Origin: Durusdinium trenchii
Lineage: Eukaryota; Sar; Dinophyceae; Suessiales; Symbiodiniaceae
DNA length: 64,000 bases
Assembly: GCA_963970005.1 (NCBI GenBank)
Contig: CAXAMN010022718.1
Span: 847,936 to 911,935 of the forward strand
Reading direction: 5' to 3'
A program made the translations under genes and the position numbers. Shown one piece after another: positions 34,496 through 46,296 of the stretch; positions within the stretch are counted from its first letter, which is position 1, and every line of letters starts with the position of its first letter. Under the pieces are notes generated by a model. The model worked only from the letters and a program-made list of their open reading frames with translations, was not told the DNA's origin and did no database searches.

Positions 34496-36379
34496 GGAAA
34501 TGACAGAAGCTCACCTATGACTGGCTCTTTCCTCCCATGTCCACCTGGTTCGTCAGCTGCTAGGTATCGGCAGTTGGATGCTGTTGGCTCGGTGAATGAT
34601 CAGCCGGAAAGGCTCAGAAGTTGGGGGAAGAGATGCGTCGGAACATCGTTTTTTTGTCTAGGAAAAATAGAAGGAAGGCAAAAGGTTCTGCACCTACAGG
34701 ATCCTACAGGTGCAGCCTGCACTTGCCGACATCTTTTCTGGCACCGATAGATGACGATTTGAGGTGCCAGTTGTGAAGTTTCGTGTGGGGCGTTGAGGTG
34801 CCAGATCCATCCAGCTCCTCTGAGGCTGTTCATGACCAAGACGGTCATCGACTTGGGTGCTGAGGAGGCGCGCGGTCTGCGCTTGCGCGACGCAGGGTCG
34901 GAGCGGCGAGGGGTCGGAGAACGAATGCGATGGTGCATGGATATGCAATGGTATACATGCAGATGTTTTCAGGGTTTGGGCAATATACATCCATTATATT
35001 ATGTATATCACTGACTGATAACGCTGCTGTGCTTGGCAGTTCAGAGCAGCAATGACACAACTTTATTATTGTATGTGTGAATTACCTGTGGTTATTTTTG
35101 TTTTTAGGCTTCAATCATTTGACGGGTGTTTATATGCAATAAAGCATGTGCATTAGTATTGTAAAACTTGTTCAAACATGTGGGTGGCAAAAACATGCCA
35201 TGTCTATTGTGGGGACTGAAGCAACTTGACATGGCCAATGACATGTTCCTTCTATATTGAACCCACTGCTCTTCTTGGCTTTTCAGAACACACCCCGTTC
35301 AATCTCCCATTATCATTGCGTGGGCTGATGTTTGAATTTCAACTTAAAGATGAACAACTGGGTGGTTGTTCCTTGCAATGGAAGTTGAAGAGAAGTATAC
35401 ATATTACATTATATTACCAGAGGCTCCAGTAAGCAAACATGGCCTACATTCACCACCAAAAAAACACCAAATGTATAGGCCATAGTAGTTGCTTACATGG
35501 ATCGTTTGGGGTATCCTTTTCTTCCGTCTGGGCAACGGCGACCATCGAACGGATCAGTGAGATGACTCGCAGCCGATCGACTCGCCCGACCGGAGATCCC
35601 GGTGAGAAAACATGCGTTGCGATCGGGTTGAAATCGGGGTTCCAAACTGATGTGTTCCGACCCTGTCCCAAGTGCGGCTGGAAAGACCAATCCAGGAGTT
35701 CGTCTCGGCAGGAGTCTGGCGGGGAGTCTCCCCAAGTTGGAGATTTGTTTCGGCAAAGCTCGCTTTTGGTCCTCCAGGAGTACTTCCTAGAGGCTGTTGG
35801 CTGGCTTGCCCTTGGCCTCAGACTTTGTGCAGATCAAGAGATGGACTCGCGTTGAGAGAGCCCACACGTTCGGCTTCTGTGTGCCCCCCCTAAAACCGCC
35901 CTGGTACGACTAAAGGCCCAACATGGAACTACATGGTACGTGTGCCTCAAGCCGCTTGCATGCTCAACAATGGATTAGGCTCACAATGGATTAGAGCAAA
36001 AGTCAGCGATTTCTACCTTTAGGATCCTTCAGGAGCTCATAATTCTTCTTAGTGAGAGAATGCATTGCTCCACATGGCCAGGCTGGCTCGAGATGGTAGG
36101 CGCTACTGTGGTTTGTCAAATTGGAGGATCTTAGTCTTAGCCTATACAGTGTATATCAATGATATTTATTCCAAGAGGTCGGGTTGCCCCATGTTCGACA
36201 CCAACGGTGTTGCACCGCACAAGCGCAGCTGCCCACCTCGTGGCCGGCCCTTGGAGTTCACCGGTGTATGTTCCGTTCGTTTCTATCTCACCATGTAACA
36301 AGGTGCAGAACTTGGAACATACACCATTTTTGTATACTCCATGGTTTGGGGGTTTGGTGTATCCGTGGTGGATACGAGA

Positions 36380-36538
36380 ACTGGCCCTTTTCCTTGCCCT
36401 TTGGCCCCGTTTGCCACGGTGGACACATCGGATCCATGTCGGTTGCGAGCTGACCGCAAGCCCCTGAAGGACCACGTGGCTGCATCAAAGCATGTTTGGC
36501 CTGCCAGAAGTGATACGGAAGAGGAGATTCCACTAAGG
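36380..36538 (+). CDS. candidate exon, unknown protein
   Basis: The + frame reads VDTSDPCRLRADRKPLKDHV then ASKHVWPARSDTEEEIPLR and ends near a GT donor (AAGG|GTGATT). The composition is protein-like. Its phase does not match the exon at 36631 in the simplest reading, so a shared gene is only suggested by proximity. Confidence 0.33.
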
Positions 36539-36630
36539 GTGATTTGTCTTCTTTTCTTGAGCTGTCATAGTTTCAGAAGACCTCACGCCTAACCAGTGGT
36601 TGGTGAGTTGCTAATATCTCTCAGCTTCAG

Positions 36631-36836
36631 GTTGGACATCAAACGTTTTGTTTTCGCCGAGTCTGCTGAGTCTTGAGGCCTTTGCCACCGCACTGGCCAC
36701 TGGCACCTGCGGGTTAGTGCCTCAAGATCAGAAGAGGGTCATGGTGCCGTCGGTACTCGTACTGGACATGGTCTTCACTCCTTGGAACGTCCTCATGGCG
36801 GTGCCGTGGATGGAAAACGGCCCCGAAGACTCGTGA
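36631..36836 (+). CDS. candidate terminal exon, unknown protein
   Basis: After the acceptor CTTCAG|GTTGG the + frame reads NVLFSPSLLSLEAFATALAT, then LVPQDQKRVMVPSVLVLDMV and TPWNVLMAVPWMENGPEDS, ending at TGA. It is hydrophobic and well formed. No family is recognised. Confidence 0.42.
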
Positions 36837-37039
36837 TGACGATGAAATCTGAAGACCAAACAGGTGATGAACTATACACATCCATGATTTCAGGGAGTTT
36901 AACTTCTCTACCTTAGCTGCAACCAGATCCTACAGCTCCACTACCCCAGTCAGCAGGCCAAGTCCTTTGCGTCGCCCCGCCAGTCTTTCTCCTTGCACTT
37001 CTCGGTCCGAGTCACTTCTACCTGCAGTGGCAGGTTGAC

Positions 37040-37282
37040 ATGTCTCAACTGATTGCCCCATTTTTTACTGGTCATCCTGGCCAGTTCGGAATTCGGGTTA
37101 GGGACGACCCAGAACCGCCCCGTCATGACCGGGTGAAAAACACCCGAACTCGCTCGTTGGTGCGAAACACGGCGCGTTGTCTCGTCGTGAAGTCGCTGGT
37201 GTCTTTGAGGTTTGTGAAGTGGGTCCATGCTGATGGGCTGAAGCGCCGCAATGAGGCGGTGGAGATGGGACTGATATACTGA
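37040..37282 (+). CDS. 80-codon open frame, unknown
   Basis: Begins at ATG just after GGCAG|GTTGAC. Reads QLIAPFFTGHPGQFGIRVRD then NTARCLVVKSLVSLRFVKWV and ends at TGA. The competing frames hit stops early. Could be an exon or a small gene. Followed by a GA-rich spacer with repeated GATATGAG words. Confidence 0.33.
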   Translation: MSQLIAPFFTGHPGQFGIRVRDDPEPPRHDRVKNTRTRSLVRNTARCLVVKSLVSLRFVKWVHADGLKRRNEAVEMGLIY

Positions 37283-37548
37283 GATGGACTGGTGGGACCA
37301 TCTGGTGGACTGGATGGGGTACTGTAGATGAGGATATGAGTAGATATGAGATGAATTGAGATGATATGCGGAGATGAGACCAGGAGTCGGGCAGAGCTGC
37401 AGGACGATGAAACCGCCGGTTTGATCCTCACGTTGATGGTGTCAACGCTGGGTCGTTGAACGGTCATTCGTGGTCCATGGTCCCAGGTGGTCTCAGCTCT
37501 CCCCGGTACCGTGGGTGCCATGACCCACACCACCGCGGTGCTTGACAT

Positions 37549-37658
37549 GTGACCTGGTCCCCACCACACCTGACCCGTGCTCGTTTAGATGCCCGTGCTC
37601 GTCTGCATCAGGCGATTCGTCACCTCCGGACAGAGATTGCGGTGCGGTTTTTGGAGCA
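37549..37658 (+). CDS. candidate coiled-coil exon
   Basis: The + frame reads LTRARLDARARLHQAIRHLR then TEIAVRFLEQ, an amphipathic helical run. It meets a GAGAGA microsatellite (about 37661-37680) where the exon would end. The family is not recognised. Confidence 0.38.
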
Positions 37659-38039
37659 GGGAGAGAGAGAGAGAGAGAGACGATCCTTGTTGGTTGGAAG
37701 TGGTTCGATGGTGAACTTTTACTGTAGATGTCAACAGCAGGTGTCGAATACCTTCAGCTGGGGAATACCTTCAGCCCCCGAGGAGGTTGGTGGGGTATGG
37801 TGGGCTATTTGCCTTCCAAAATCACTTGCGATTGCTACTTGTACCCATAATTGGTCCAGAGCAGTTGGCAGTTGGCACACGCGACTCAGCTCTTTGCAAT
37901 CAACCAAGAACTCGACTTCTAGGCAAACAATATGTTCATTTACTTCCATGGAAATCCGAGGTGGGAGTCCCCTATGCGATACATGCGTTGCGCATGCTGC
38001 GTTGCAAGATAGCCGTCGTAGTCTTCAGACCGAAGGAGT

Positions 38040-39180
38040 TCGGCGTCCTTGCTCCTAGTAGCGATGCCCTTTGTTCCTAGTAGCTTCTTGCTCCTAGTAG
38101 TAAGGCCAGGAGCTACTAGTAGCGTCCTTGCTCCTAGTAGCGACGCCAGGAGCCCCTAGTAGCGTCCTTGCTCAGTAGCGATGCCAGGAGCCCCTAGTAG
38201 CGTCCTTGCTCCTCGTTGCGATGCCCTTTGTTCCTAGTAGCTTCTTGCTCCTAGTAGCAAGGCCAGGAGCTACTAGTAGCGTCCTTGCTCCTAGTAGCGA
38301 TGCCAGGAGCCCCTAGTAGCGTCCTTGCTCCTAGTAGTAACGCCAGGAACCCCTAGTAGCGTCCTTGCTCCTAGTAGTAAGGCCAGGAGCTACTAGTAGT
38401 TTCCTTGCTCCTAGTAGCAATGCCAGGAGCCCCTAGTAGCGTCCTTGCTCCTAGTAGCGATGCCCTTTGTTTCTAGTAGCTTCTTGCTCCTAGTAGTACG
38501 GCCAGGAGCTACCAGCAGCGTCCTTGCACCCAGCAGTGATGCCAGGAGCCCCTAGTCGTCCTTGCTCCTAGTAGCGATGCCCTTTGTTCCTGGTAGCTTC
38601 TTGCTCCTAGTATGGCCAGGAGCTACTAGTAGCGTGCTTGCTGCTAGTAGTGATGCCAGGAGCCCGTAGTAGTGTCCTTGCTCCTAGTAGCGATGCCCTT
38701 TGTTCCTGATAGCTTCTTGCTCCTAGTAGCAAGGCCAGGAGCCCCTGGTAGGGTCCTTGCTTCTAGTAGGGATGCCAGGAGCCCCTNNNNNNNNNNAGCC
38801 CCTGGTAGGGTCCTTGCTTCTAGTAGGGATGCCAGGAGCCCCTAGTAGCATCCTTGCTTCTAGTAGTGAGGCCAGGAGCCCCTGGTAGTGTCCTTGCTTC
38901 TAGTAACGATACCAGGAGCCCCTCGTAGCGTCCTTGCTTCTATTAGTAAGGCCAGGAGCCCCTGGTAGCGTCCTTGCTTCTAGTAGCGATACCAGGAGCC
39001 CCCAGTAACGTCCTTGCTTCTAGTAGTAAGGCCAGGAGCCCCTAGTAGCGTCCTTGCTTCTAGTAGCGATACCAGGAGCCCCTAGTAGCGTCCTTGCTTC
39101 TAGTAGTAAGGCCAGGAGCCCCTGGTAGTGTCCTTGCTTCTTGTAGCGATACCAGGAGCCCCTAGTAGCATCCTTCTAGT
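38040..39180 (+). repeat. minisatellite array, unit about 40 bp
   Basis: CTAGTAGCGTCCTTGCTCCT followed by AGTAGCGATGCCAGGAGCCC is repeated about 28 times. Internal variants include CCCTTTGTTCCTAGTAGCTT in the left half and GCTTCTAGTAGTAAGGCC in the right half. A 10-base N gap (38787-38796) interrupts it and suggests collapsed assembly. Non-coding. Confidence 0.95.
38787..38796. other. assembly gap (N) inside minisatellite
   Basis: Ten N bases, with near-identical sequence on each side. The true array length is unknown. Confidence 0.98.
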
Positions 39181-41047
39181 AGTAATACTAAGTTTTCATG
39201 ATGTTTCACATAAGATTTGCAGAAGCAAGCTCTGGCGATGTTTGAACACTAGTTTCATGGCCTGAAATCGCGGTGACCTCAATGTTTTCACCCGGATTGA
39301 ACCAGGTAAAACCATATGACCTCAATTGACACCATTATCTAATTGACCTCAATTGACCAATTTAGAGTCCAACTAACTCTGGAACATGAAACACCATTGT
39401 CACCGATGTTTTTGGGACACCCGATGCTGCGGACAGGTGCTCAGTGGACTTCCCATCAAGGCAGCGGACGACACAGGGGGATATGACACGGTGACAGCGC
39501 GTTGCCGCGCGCAGGGCCCTCGGGTTGGTGGGGGTTTGATCACGTTTAGAATGGGCTGTAATATGCTGTAATTATACTTGACCCACTGTGGTGCCAGTGA
39601 AAGAAAGCTCCAGATGGAGGGTTTCTCGTGCTCTCGGAGAGCAAGAAAGACAGCGCTATTCAACGTCATTCATATTTGTTCAATGGACAATTAGAAGCGA
39701 GAACTATGCAAAAACCCAGACAAGGACTATTGGTGAACTAACCAAAGCAATCATCACCACACACATTGTTCAATTCTTCTCTTATCGCATGCATTGTTTT
39801 TTCTTCGATCCAATATCCACTGGGGCTCCATGATCTGCATTGCCTGCATTGCCTCTCTTCTTTGGAGGCTTATCACGAAGCTGAATCCCTTGTGGGAGTC
39901 CGGACCCCAACGAGTTCGTCGCGATCCAGAACCCTTCTTTTTCGAGTGCAGCACTCACAATTTAGCAATCCGTCTCGGAAAATACATCAGTTTGACGGGT
40001 GAAAATTCATATTAAGGATGTGATTTTGGGTGGAGGATGTTTGTCCAAAATGCTTATTATGTTTATAGTACTATGGTCCAGTTCTTTGTAATTACTGGGC
40101 CTTCTTCCCTTTCGCGGACGCTGGAAAACTGCCTCGGATATGTGATCCATTGAACCACAAACCAAATGTGGAAACGATCCAGGAGACCCTGAAGGAGATG
40201 AAACGATCCATGGGATGATCGGAGTTCTCTCACCTGCAGAGCCTTTCCAACGTACGAGTATAGGACATGGTCGATCTATGCCCTACTCCAGTCTGAATCA
40301 GGGGTCGGTCCTGGTCCAAGTCGACCGAGTTCGTCCGGGATGCCGGCGATTCCTTCGCTGCGATGCCTTCCATTCCGAATTCGTTGGATGCCCGCATTTT
40401 TGCACCAAAGAAGCAGGTGCAGCTTCTGTGTGGGGAATGATGGTGGCCTGAACCCGCCCTGACCGGTGAAATTAAGGGAATGCAATCATTCGATCCGTTT
40501 GATGCATTTTGACCATATTTGGCTTAGGACTCTCATGATGCGCATGGACTACACTGAGTGATCACAGATCCTTCGCAGCCAACGAAGCTGCAAGCTGCTG
40601 CAAGAAGCCAGTAGAAGCGGTCCAAAAAGGGGAATTCAGCGGCTACAGCCAAAGCTGAGGAAAGAGTTCCTCCGAACCACGACATCCACGGCCCACGAGA
40701 CACGTGAGACCGGACGAACAACGTAATGACCTGCCAAAACAAGTACATTCCGACGAACACATCACATGGAAGTGGAAAACCCACTGTTTGTAGAAGAAAG
40801 TAGTCGAACGCACGTTAGTGAGTGAGAGAGTGTAATTAATTTGACCCTGGAACAGGTGACACATTTGACCCTGTCAGGGTCGTTTTCTGACCCGACTGTC
40901 AAACTTGTCCCTGTCGATGCTATTTGTGTGTCTATTGTTCGAAGCCAAAGTGAATCTGACTGCTGGTGGACGAATCTTCACCACGACCCATGGCAGTGGA
41001 ATCTCTTGTGATGACACCCAAAACGACCAGCCCTGTGAAGTATATAC
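39181..41047. other. no supported gene
   Basis: A coding-like patch at about 40215-40450 has two competing + frames. A partial family C MITE begins at 40764 (ACATGGAAGTGGAAAACC). Confidence 0.35.
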
Positions 41048-41155
41048 CCAGACACTCCATGGGACTGCATATGACTGGCATATATACCTACATTGGGGTG
41101 GTTTCAGGCTTCAGGGGTCAATGTTTGTAAATATGCCAGTCCATGGAGTGTCTGG
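41048..41155. mobile_element. MITE family A copy
   Basis: Ends CCAGACACTCCATGGGACTG and CCAGTCCATGGAGTGTCTGG. The core has GGTGGTTTCAGGCTTCAGGG and GGTCAATG. Confidence 0.75.
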
Positions 41156-44100
41156 ATAGGTCTTTCAAGTTTGGCATACCGAGATTTTCCAACTTCCTAT
41201 GCCACTTGTTTGCCTTGGGTGGTTGTGTAGATTTCAAGATACATTATACACAAACATGTTGCGTTGTTGGAAGAAACAGGTGTATGCCCTCTCCTTTCAC
41301 AGCTCAAAAAATACAGGGAGCTTGGCCGGGGAAACGGGATGCACTCTAGTCACGGCCAGCCCTTTTTCAAGACGTATGTGGGCCCCCTGTCAGAAGCTTG
41401 GCTTTTCGAGGAAGTCCGTCTAGCTCTCAAAGCCGGGCCCCGGCGCTTGGCTTTTCAAAGCTGTGGCCCAAATCCAGCGCTTGGCAGATGGATCTAAGTT
41501 GAAAAGATGGATCAACCTACCCACAGTGCGCGCCAAGCGGAGTTTCTGTTGGTGTTTCTTCTTCCTCTCTTTGCAAGGATTTAAGTAAGATACACAACCC
41601 CTCCGCTGTGACCTACACATGCAGAATCAGCCGAAGAGATCCCAGAACTCACCACGCAACGATCCCAAGAGATCGCCTGTTGGTGCTCGCTGCGCACGCC
41701 AGAGCCCGCACTCTAGCCCGCCATGGTGGTAACAACCCCGGGCGAGACGGTGGGGGGTACCCAGAGAGGTTGAAAGCAACAGGCCGAAGTCCACAGAGGA
41801 TGGTTTGAGCATGGTTCTTCTGCTGAGTCTACACTCCCAGAGTTGGCTTCAGGGAATATTTACAGGAAACTCATAGGTTTGGAGTTTACAACCATGGTTT
41901 CCTGTAGATCGTAAATGTTTTCTGATGCTTATCCATTGTTACACCCTTCTGTTTTGTCTTTTTAAAGCTGGTCATTGATTTTAGCTCCTTTGTTTGTTTC
42001 AGAAAGACCTGGAGTGTTTGGCGTTTCTACTGGAGTTGTGTGCTCTGAAGAAGTCCGGGGGTGCCCATTCTCCGACTCACTTGGGATCACTGGGAACTCC
42101 TGGGACATATAGTAATATGGGGCGTGGTGAGTATGGTGAATGTGGGTGTGTTCTCATGTTTTTTGCCTTTTCGATCTGCTTCTCAGAACCGACATCGCAG
42201 CTTCCATGGTTTCGATGTGGGGACACCACGATGATCTGGGTCATTGGTGATCCTCCAGGTTTGTGGGATCATTGGATAGACCTTCAGATCACTTCAGCAG
42301 CAAACTCCAACCTATATTGATGGCCTCCAACCTAATAGCGATGGCCTCCATCCTTTCTATGTTTCTATGACCAGCCAATAACCCTTCCTTGTGACATGCC
42401 TTTCTCTACCTTGCCAATGGGCTGGTTTTGCTGGGGTGCGCCGCGCCTTAGCGATGAAGGACTCTCGGACTCCCCATGTTTGTGCTTTCGGTTTGTGCCT
42501 CTTTGATTTCAGGTTGATGCATGCCACGATCCCACGATCCTAAAGCACCACATATCTCTCCATCTATCTCCCTCAACGACTCAACGACCGCACCGCAGAG
42601 CTTGCATCACCGTGCTGCCGGTGCGGCCTTTCACTCTTGCTTGAGATTGATTCATAGAGGGCATCAGGGCATCATATCCCCAAGTCGCATAGAACATCGA
42701 ACCCGAGCCTTCCCCTGCAGACCATCCCGACCGGAATTGACTCGTGGTCGAACAACATTGTCCTTCATCCTGGTTCCACTTGGTCCGTGCTTTTGGGGTT
42801 CCACGTGCTCCGACCCTAGCATCGACTCCTCTGATTTGCCAGGAGTCAGGACGGCGCGCCGATCGACGGATCGAGCAAGACACAAACATCGTCGTGACCG
42901 ATTGGAGGGATCCGGCCCCCAGGACACTCCATAGTGACTGGCATCGTGTACAGCATACCACTTGCAACGTATACAGTATTATATATATATATATATTTTA
43001 TATGCTTGAGACTTGTTCCGGCACGGAACCTGCTCCATTCGGACCTGCGTCGTGCATCCGCGTCCGTCCGTTTCGCCAAGGCCGACGACCGAAGTCCCAA
43101 GAGTCCAGGCAGGTCGTGGTGGCACAGGGGAGACGGAACCCGATGGAAAGCACGAAAAGCAGGTACCCCAAAGGGAAGGTCTGGCGCCATGGACTTTTTG
43201 GGCAAGTGGATGTCCACCAGACCCTTTTGGTTTCCCTCTTTTTCTAAGCAAATGAACCAGGGATCGCACAAATCATTCAGGCATTGGCAGTGGCACAAGC
43301 AGGTTTCTCTAGAGATACTGAGATCCACAAAATACGATCGACTTCAGTCATTGTCCAAAGTGCTCGCACCACCACCTCGTGAAGTTCTCTGAAAGAGTAA
43401 CAACTTAGCAACAACAATCAGAAGACAAAGGCAGAACCTCTGGGAACACATGGTGGTTGACTGCACCAGCCAGATGATTGCTGTTCCATAGGTCGATACG
43501 TGAAGAGTTGGTGTCGGATGGTCTTTGGGTTCTCTTTTGATTCCTCCTGAGACACGCTGAGACACTCTATATACATAAAAAGCTCAGCTGCAATCTGTGA
43601 CATCAGTGAAATCGCCTGTCTGCTCAGTCAAAGAGTCTTGCAGGATGCCTCAGAAGTGACTTATATAGATGCCCACATCACCGCCAAACACACTCACATA
43701 TGTGAGTGTGGGAGGCATAAGACTTTTGAAAATGTCTGTATAGGAATCGATCAGACTGCTTATATAGGGTATAGTAACCTCAAAAAGGATCAACAAGACA
43801 AGACGTATTGCGAGGCTTGCTTTTGATGATCGTGTCTTTCAGCGCGAGGGTCAAAGTGGAGGAAACACCTTGTTGGTGACAACAAGACATGAGGTATGTC
43901 ATAGCCCTTTGACCCATACCTTTTATGGAAACGGACAGACTCAACTTCAAGGTATACTGAGAAAAATCACAGTGACAAGTTACAAGAACAGACCTGACAG
44001 ACCTTGGGGAGTTCCTCTTTGAACCTTGAACCGCACCCCATTTCTGGACCGGGTTGTTGGGGGGACCTGGTCCAGCTAGGCTCCATGACCCTGGCGGTAC

Positions 44101-46174
44101 GGGTCCCTAGGGGCGGTGAGACGAGAGGACTGGGGACCCATCAGCGGGGGTGGTGGATTGACCTGGCTTGACCTGGTGACCAGATCTTCTACCTTCGGAG
44201 TGTGTGGGAAGCTTGACACGTTGACACGTTGAATCGAAACTCGCACGAATCGAAACTCGCGGTGAAACGCGGCAGGTCGTGAAACTCGTGAGGTCGGTGT
44301 TCGCCGCCGTTGTTCGCCTCTTCTTCGCCGTCGAAAGAGACCCCCGTGACCCGAGGATATTCATGCGACGGTGGAAACTCATCAGCGCCAGCTGCTTCAA
44401 AGACTCAACTTCCAGGATGAGGCCCGGAGCAAGGCTTCTCTTTCAACGATATGTCTGAGAATCATATTAGCTGCCCACCCAGAAATGATCCATGGCTGCA
44501 GCATCATCATCACTACGTTGTGACAATCCAATACACATGGACGATATCAAGTTCTTTAGAAGATTTCAAGAACATGCGACTCCTTTTCTCTAAAGGGTCA
44601 CAGCTAGAGACCTATAATATGAGAGGCACCAAAAAGGGTTCAGGTGATTCTGTGGAAGAAGTTGCCACGTCTGCCAGGAAGGTGGCAAGAAACGAGTGGA
44701 AACCTGCGGGGGTACAGCTGGCAAAGGAGTGGCCGAACATCACCTGTAGGTGGAAGACGAGCGATGGACTGAATCACCTTAGAAATCTTTAAATCGAATA
44801 GACACGTAAATGGGGATGGGTCAAAACCTGGAGCCCCAACACGCTAGGTAGGACAAGTCAGACATAATACTACAATTATCCCTCTCAATCATCATATCAT
44901 ACTGTATAGGGTTTGACTCTCGCAAATTACCCTTTGTTTTTTTTCAACAGGGTCTGATTGAAAGATGTGGGGAGTCTGTACATGTTTCATGTATATGCAC
45001 CCTAATTGGATCCAAGTGGACAGGGTAATCACAACCAAGTGATTTCCATGTTTATCCATGGCTCAAGTGATGAAGATTCCATGACAGCTGCCAGGAAGAA
45101 AAAGAGCATGGGAAAGACGGATCTATTTGATCTAATAGGCGAATGCATTTCTTGGATTGCCAGCGAATCATTGAAACCTGAATCCATCCGCCTCGGGAAC
45201 TGAATTCATGCCGGCAATCAAGAATGACAGCTGTTGTGGAAAAATCACTCAAATAATGGAAGCGATCGACTGGACAAAATCCATCAACCAGGACCCGAAC
45301 ACAGGTCGTTGAGAGACTGCTCGGGCCCTAACAACATCTAACAACCCTCCCTTCCAAACAGATTCCGACCTTTTTATAGACATGTCTTTTTCATCTGCTG
45401 GAGACCGAGACAATTTTCACGCGCAAGAGCACGGCTTTCGGCGCTCCCACAAAAAGAAGAAGCGCACATCTCATTCATGCTGGCGCCATGCGGCGCAGCT
45501 ATGTGGGAGAGGTCTCGGTCTATCGCAGCAATGCGTATCAGGGTCTCCGCTTCGCCGACGTGCAGAACTGCGCGCCGCGTGCAGAACTGCGTGCACGTGC
45601 GCGGGCCTATGTAGGCCTGGAGAGGTTCTGGGTGGATGGGGTACCGGTCATCACCGGCCAATGGAGGTCTTTGGAGGGCCCAGAGTTTGGGGATGGTGGA
45701 TGGAACAGATGAAGAGATGATCCGAGCAGAATGGCCTCCAACCTAATAACAATGGCCTCCAACCTAATAGCGATGGCCTCCAACGCAATAGCGACGGCCT
45801 CCATCCTAATAGCAATGGCCTCCACCAGTGCCTCCAGCCTATTAGCGACAGCGGTGGCCTCCAACCCAATAGCGATGGCCTTCAAACCTAAGTTAATAAG
45901 CAAATTTGATATCTGGACATGATGTACACGCGGTGTGCTATTTTTGGGAGGCGCCGACCAAAGTGTCGGAGCAGGTGGCGCGACAAGACTTCTTTCTTCG
46001 TTCCGTGTCGAGCGTTACAAGGCACGAATCAACCAAAACGGACGATGAGAACAGACGATAGTCTCTCACTGATGGACCATTTGAGATGACATTTCCAACT
46101 GGTATTTAGATCCCCCATACTTGTATCTCTATCTAATGCAGATGCCTTGTGCTTACAAAATGCCTTGTATTTAG
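41156..46174. other. candidate exons unresolved; minisatellite copies
   Basis: A likely exon start at 42001 (TTTGTTTCAG|AAAGACC; KDLECLAFLLELCALKKSGG, +). A 63-codon + frame at 43638-43826 has Cys pairs (CECGRHKTFENVC, YCEACF). A 113-codon + frame lies at 44451-44792. A patch at about 45480-45715 reads VGEVSVYRSNAYQGLRFADV (+). None could be chained or identified. 21-bp minisatellite copies lie at 42308-42355. Confidence 0.3.
45731..45889 (-). repeat. 21-bp minisatellite array
   Basis: GGCCTCCAACCTAATAGCGAT is repeated about seven times with variants. The unit is exactly seven codons, so frames through it stay open (for example MASNLIA repeats) without being genes. The same unit, inverted, occurs at 62197-62425. 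Confidence 0.9.
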
Positions 46175-46296
46175 GACAAACCGCTCAGATCTCTCTTGTG
46201 CCAGTTGTTTGGGAAAACGATTCCGCTCCATCAGGGGAGGAAGATGAAGACTGCATACCAGCTGCGAGCAGCGCTCCTGAACGTACCTGGAGGAAG
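46175..46296 (+). CDS. candidate internal exon, unknown protein
   Basis: Bounded by TATTTAG|GACAAA and GGAAG|GTGAAC. The + frame reads QTAQISLVPVVWENDSAPSG then EDEDCIPAASSAPERTWRK, and it ends in phase 0. It lies 1.9 kb upstream of the oxygenase gene on the same strand and could be one of its 5' exons, but no chain was established. Confidence 0.38.

Larger units (their letters stand above)
28776..36379. other. several coding-like islands without a resolved gene
   Basis: Apart from the separately listed elements, GC-rich patches at 31040-31250, 31450-31640, 31960-32230, 33300-33515, 33850-34060, 34510-34960 and 35510-35860 have competing open frames. The best strings are LRHVDERSLINTVRYADLPA (+, about 33330) and MTKTVIDLGAEEARGLRLRD (+, about 34828). 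The exon-like frame near 33500 is cut off by a MITE A insertion. No splice chain could be assembled. Confidence 0.3.

Noticed and set aside
37731-37949. - strand frame with VDCKELSRVCQL as a retrotransposon RNase H fragment
   Set aside because: Only a few residues resemble the family; the catalytic residues and flanking domains are missing.
43638-43826. 63-codon frame with Cys pairs as a zinc-ribbon protein
   Set aside because: Two Cys pairs alone are not diagnostic, GC content is low, and no splice sites or homologous order of residues were seen.
45059-45067. TGGCTCAAG, the last nine bases of the spliced leader, as a relic of a retroposed mRNA
   Set aside because: Nine bases are expected about once by chance and nothing else of the leader precedes it.
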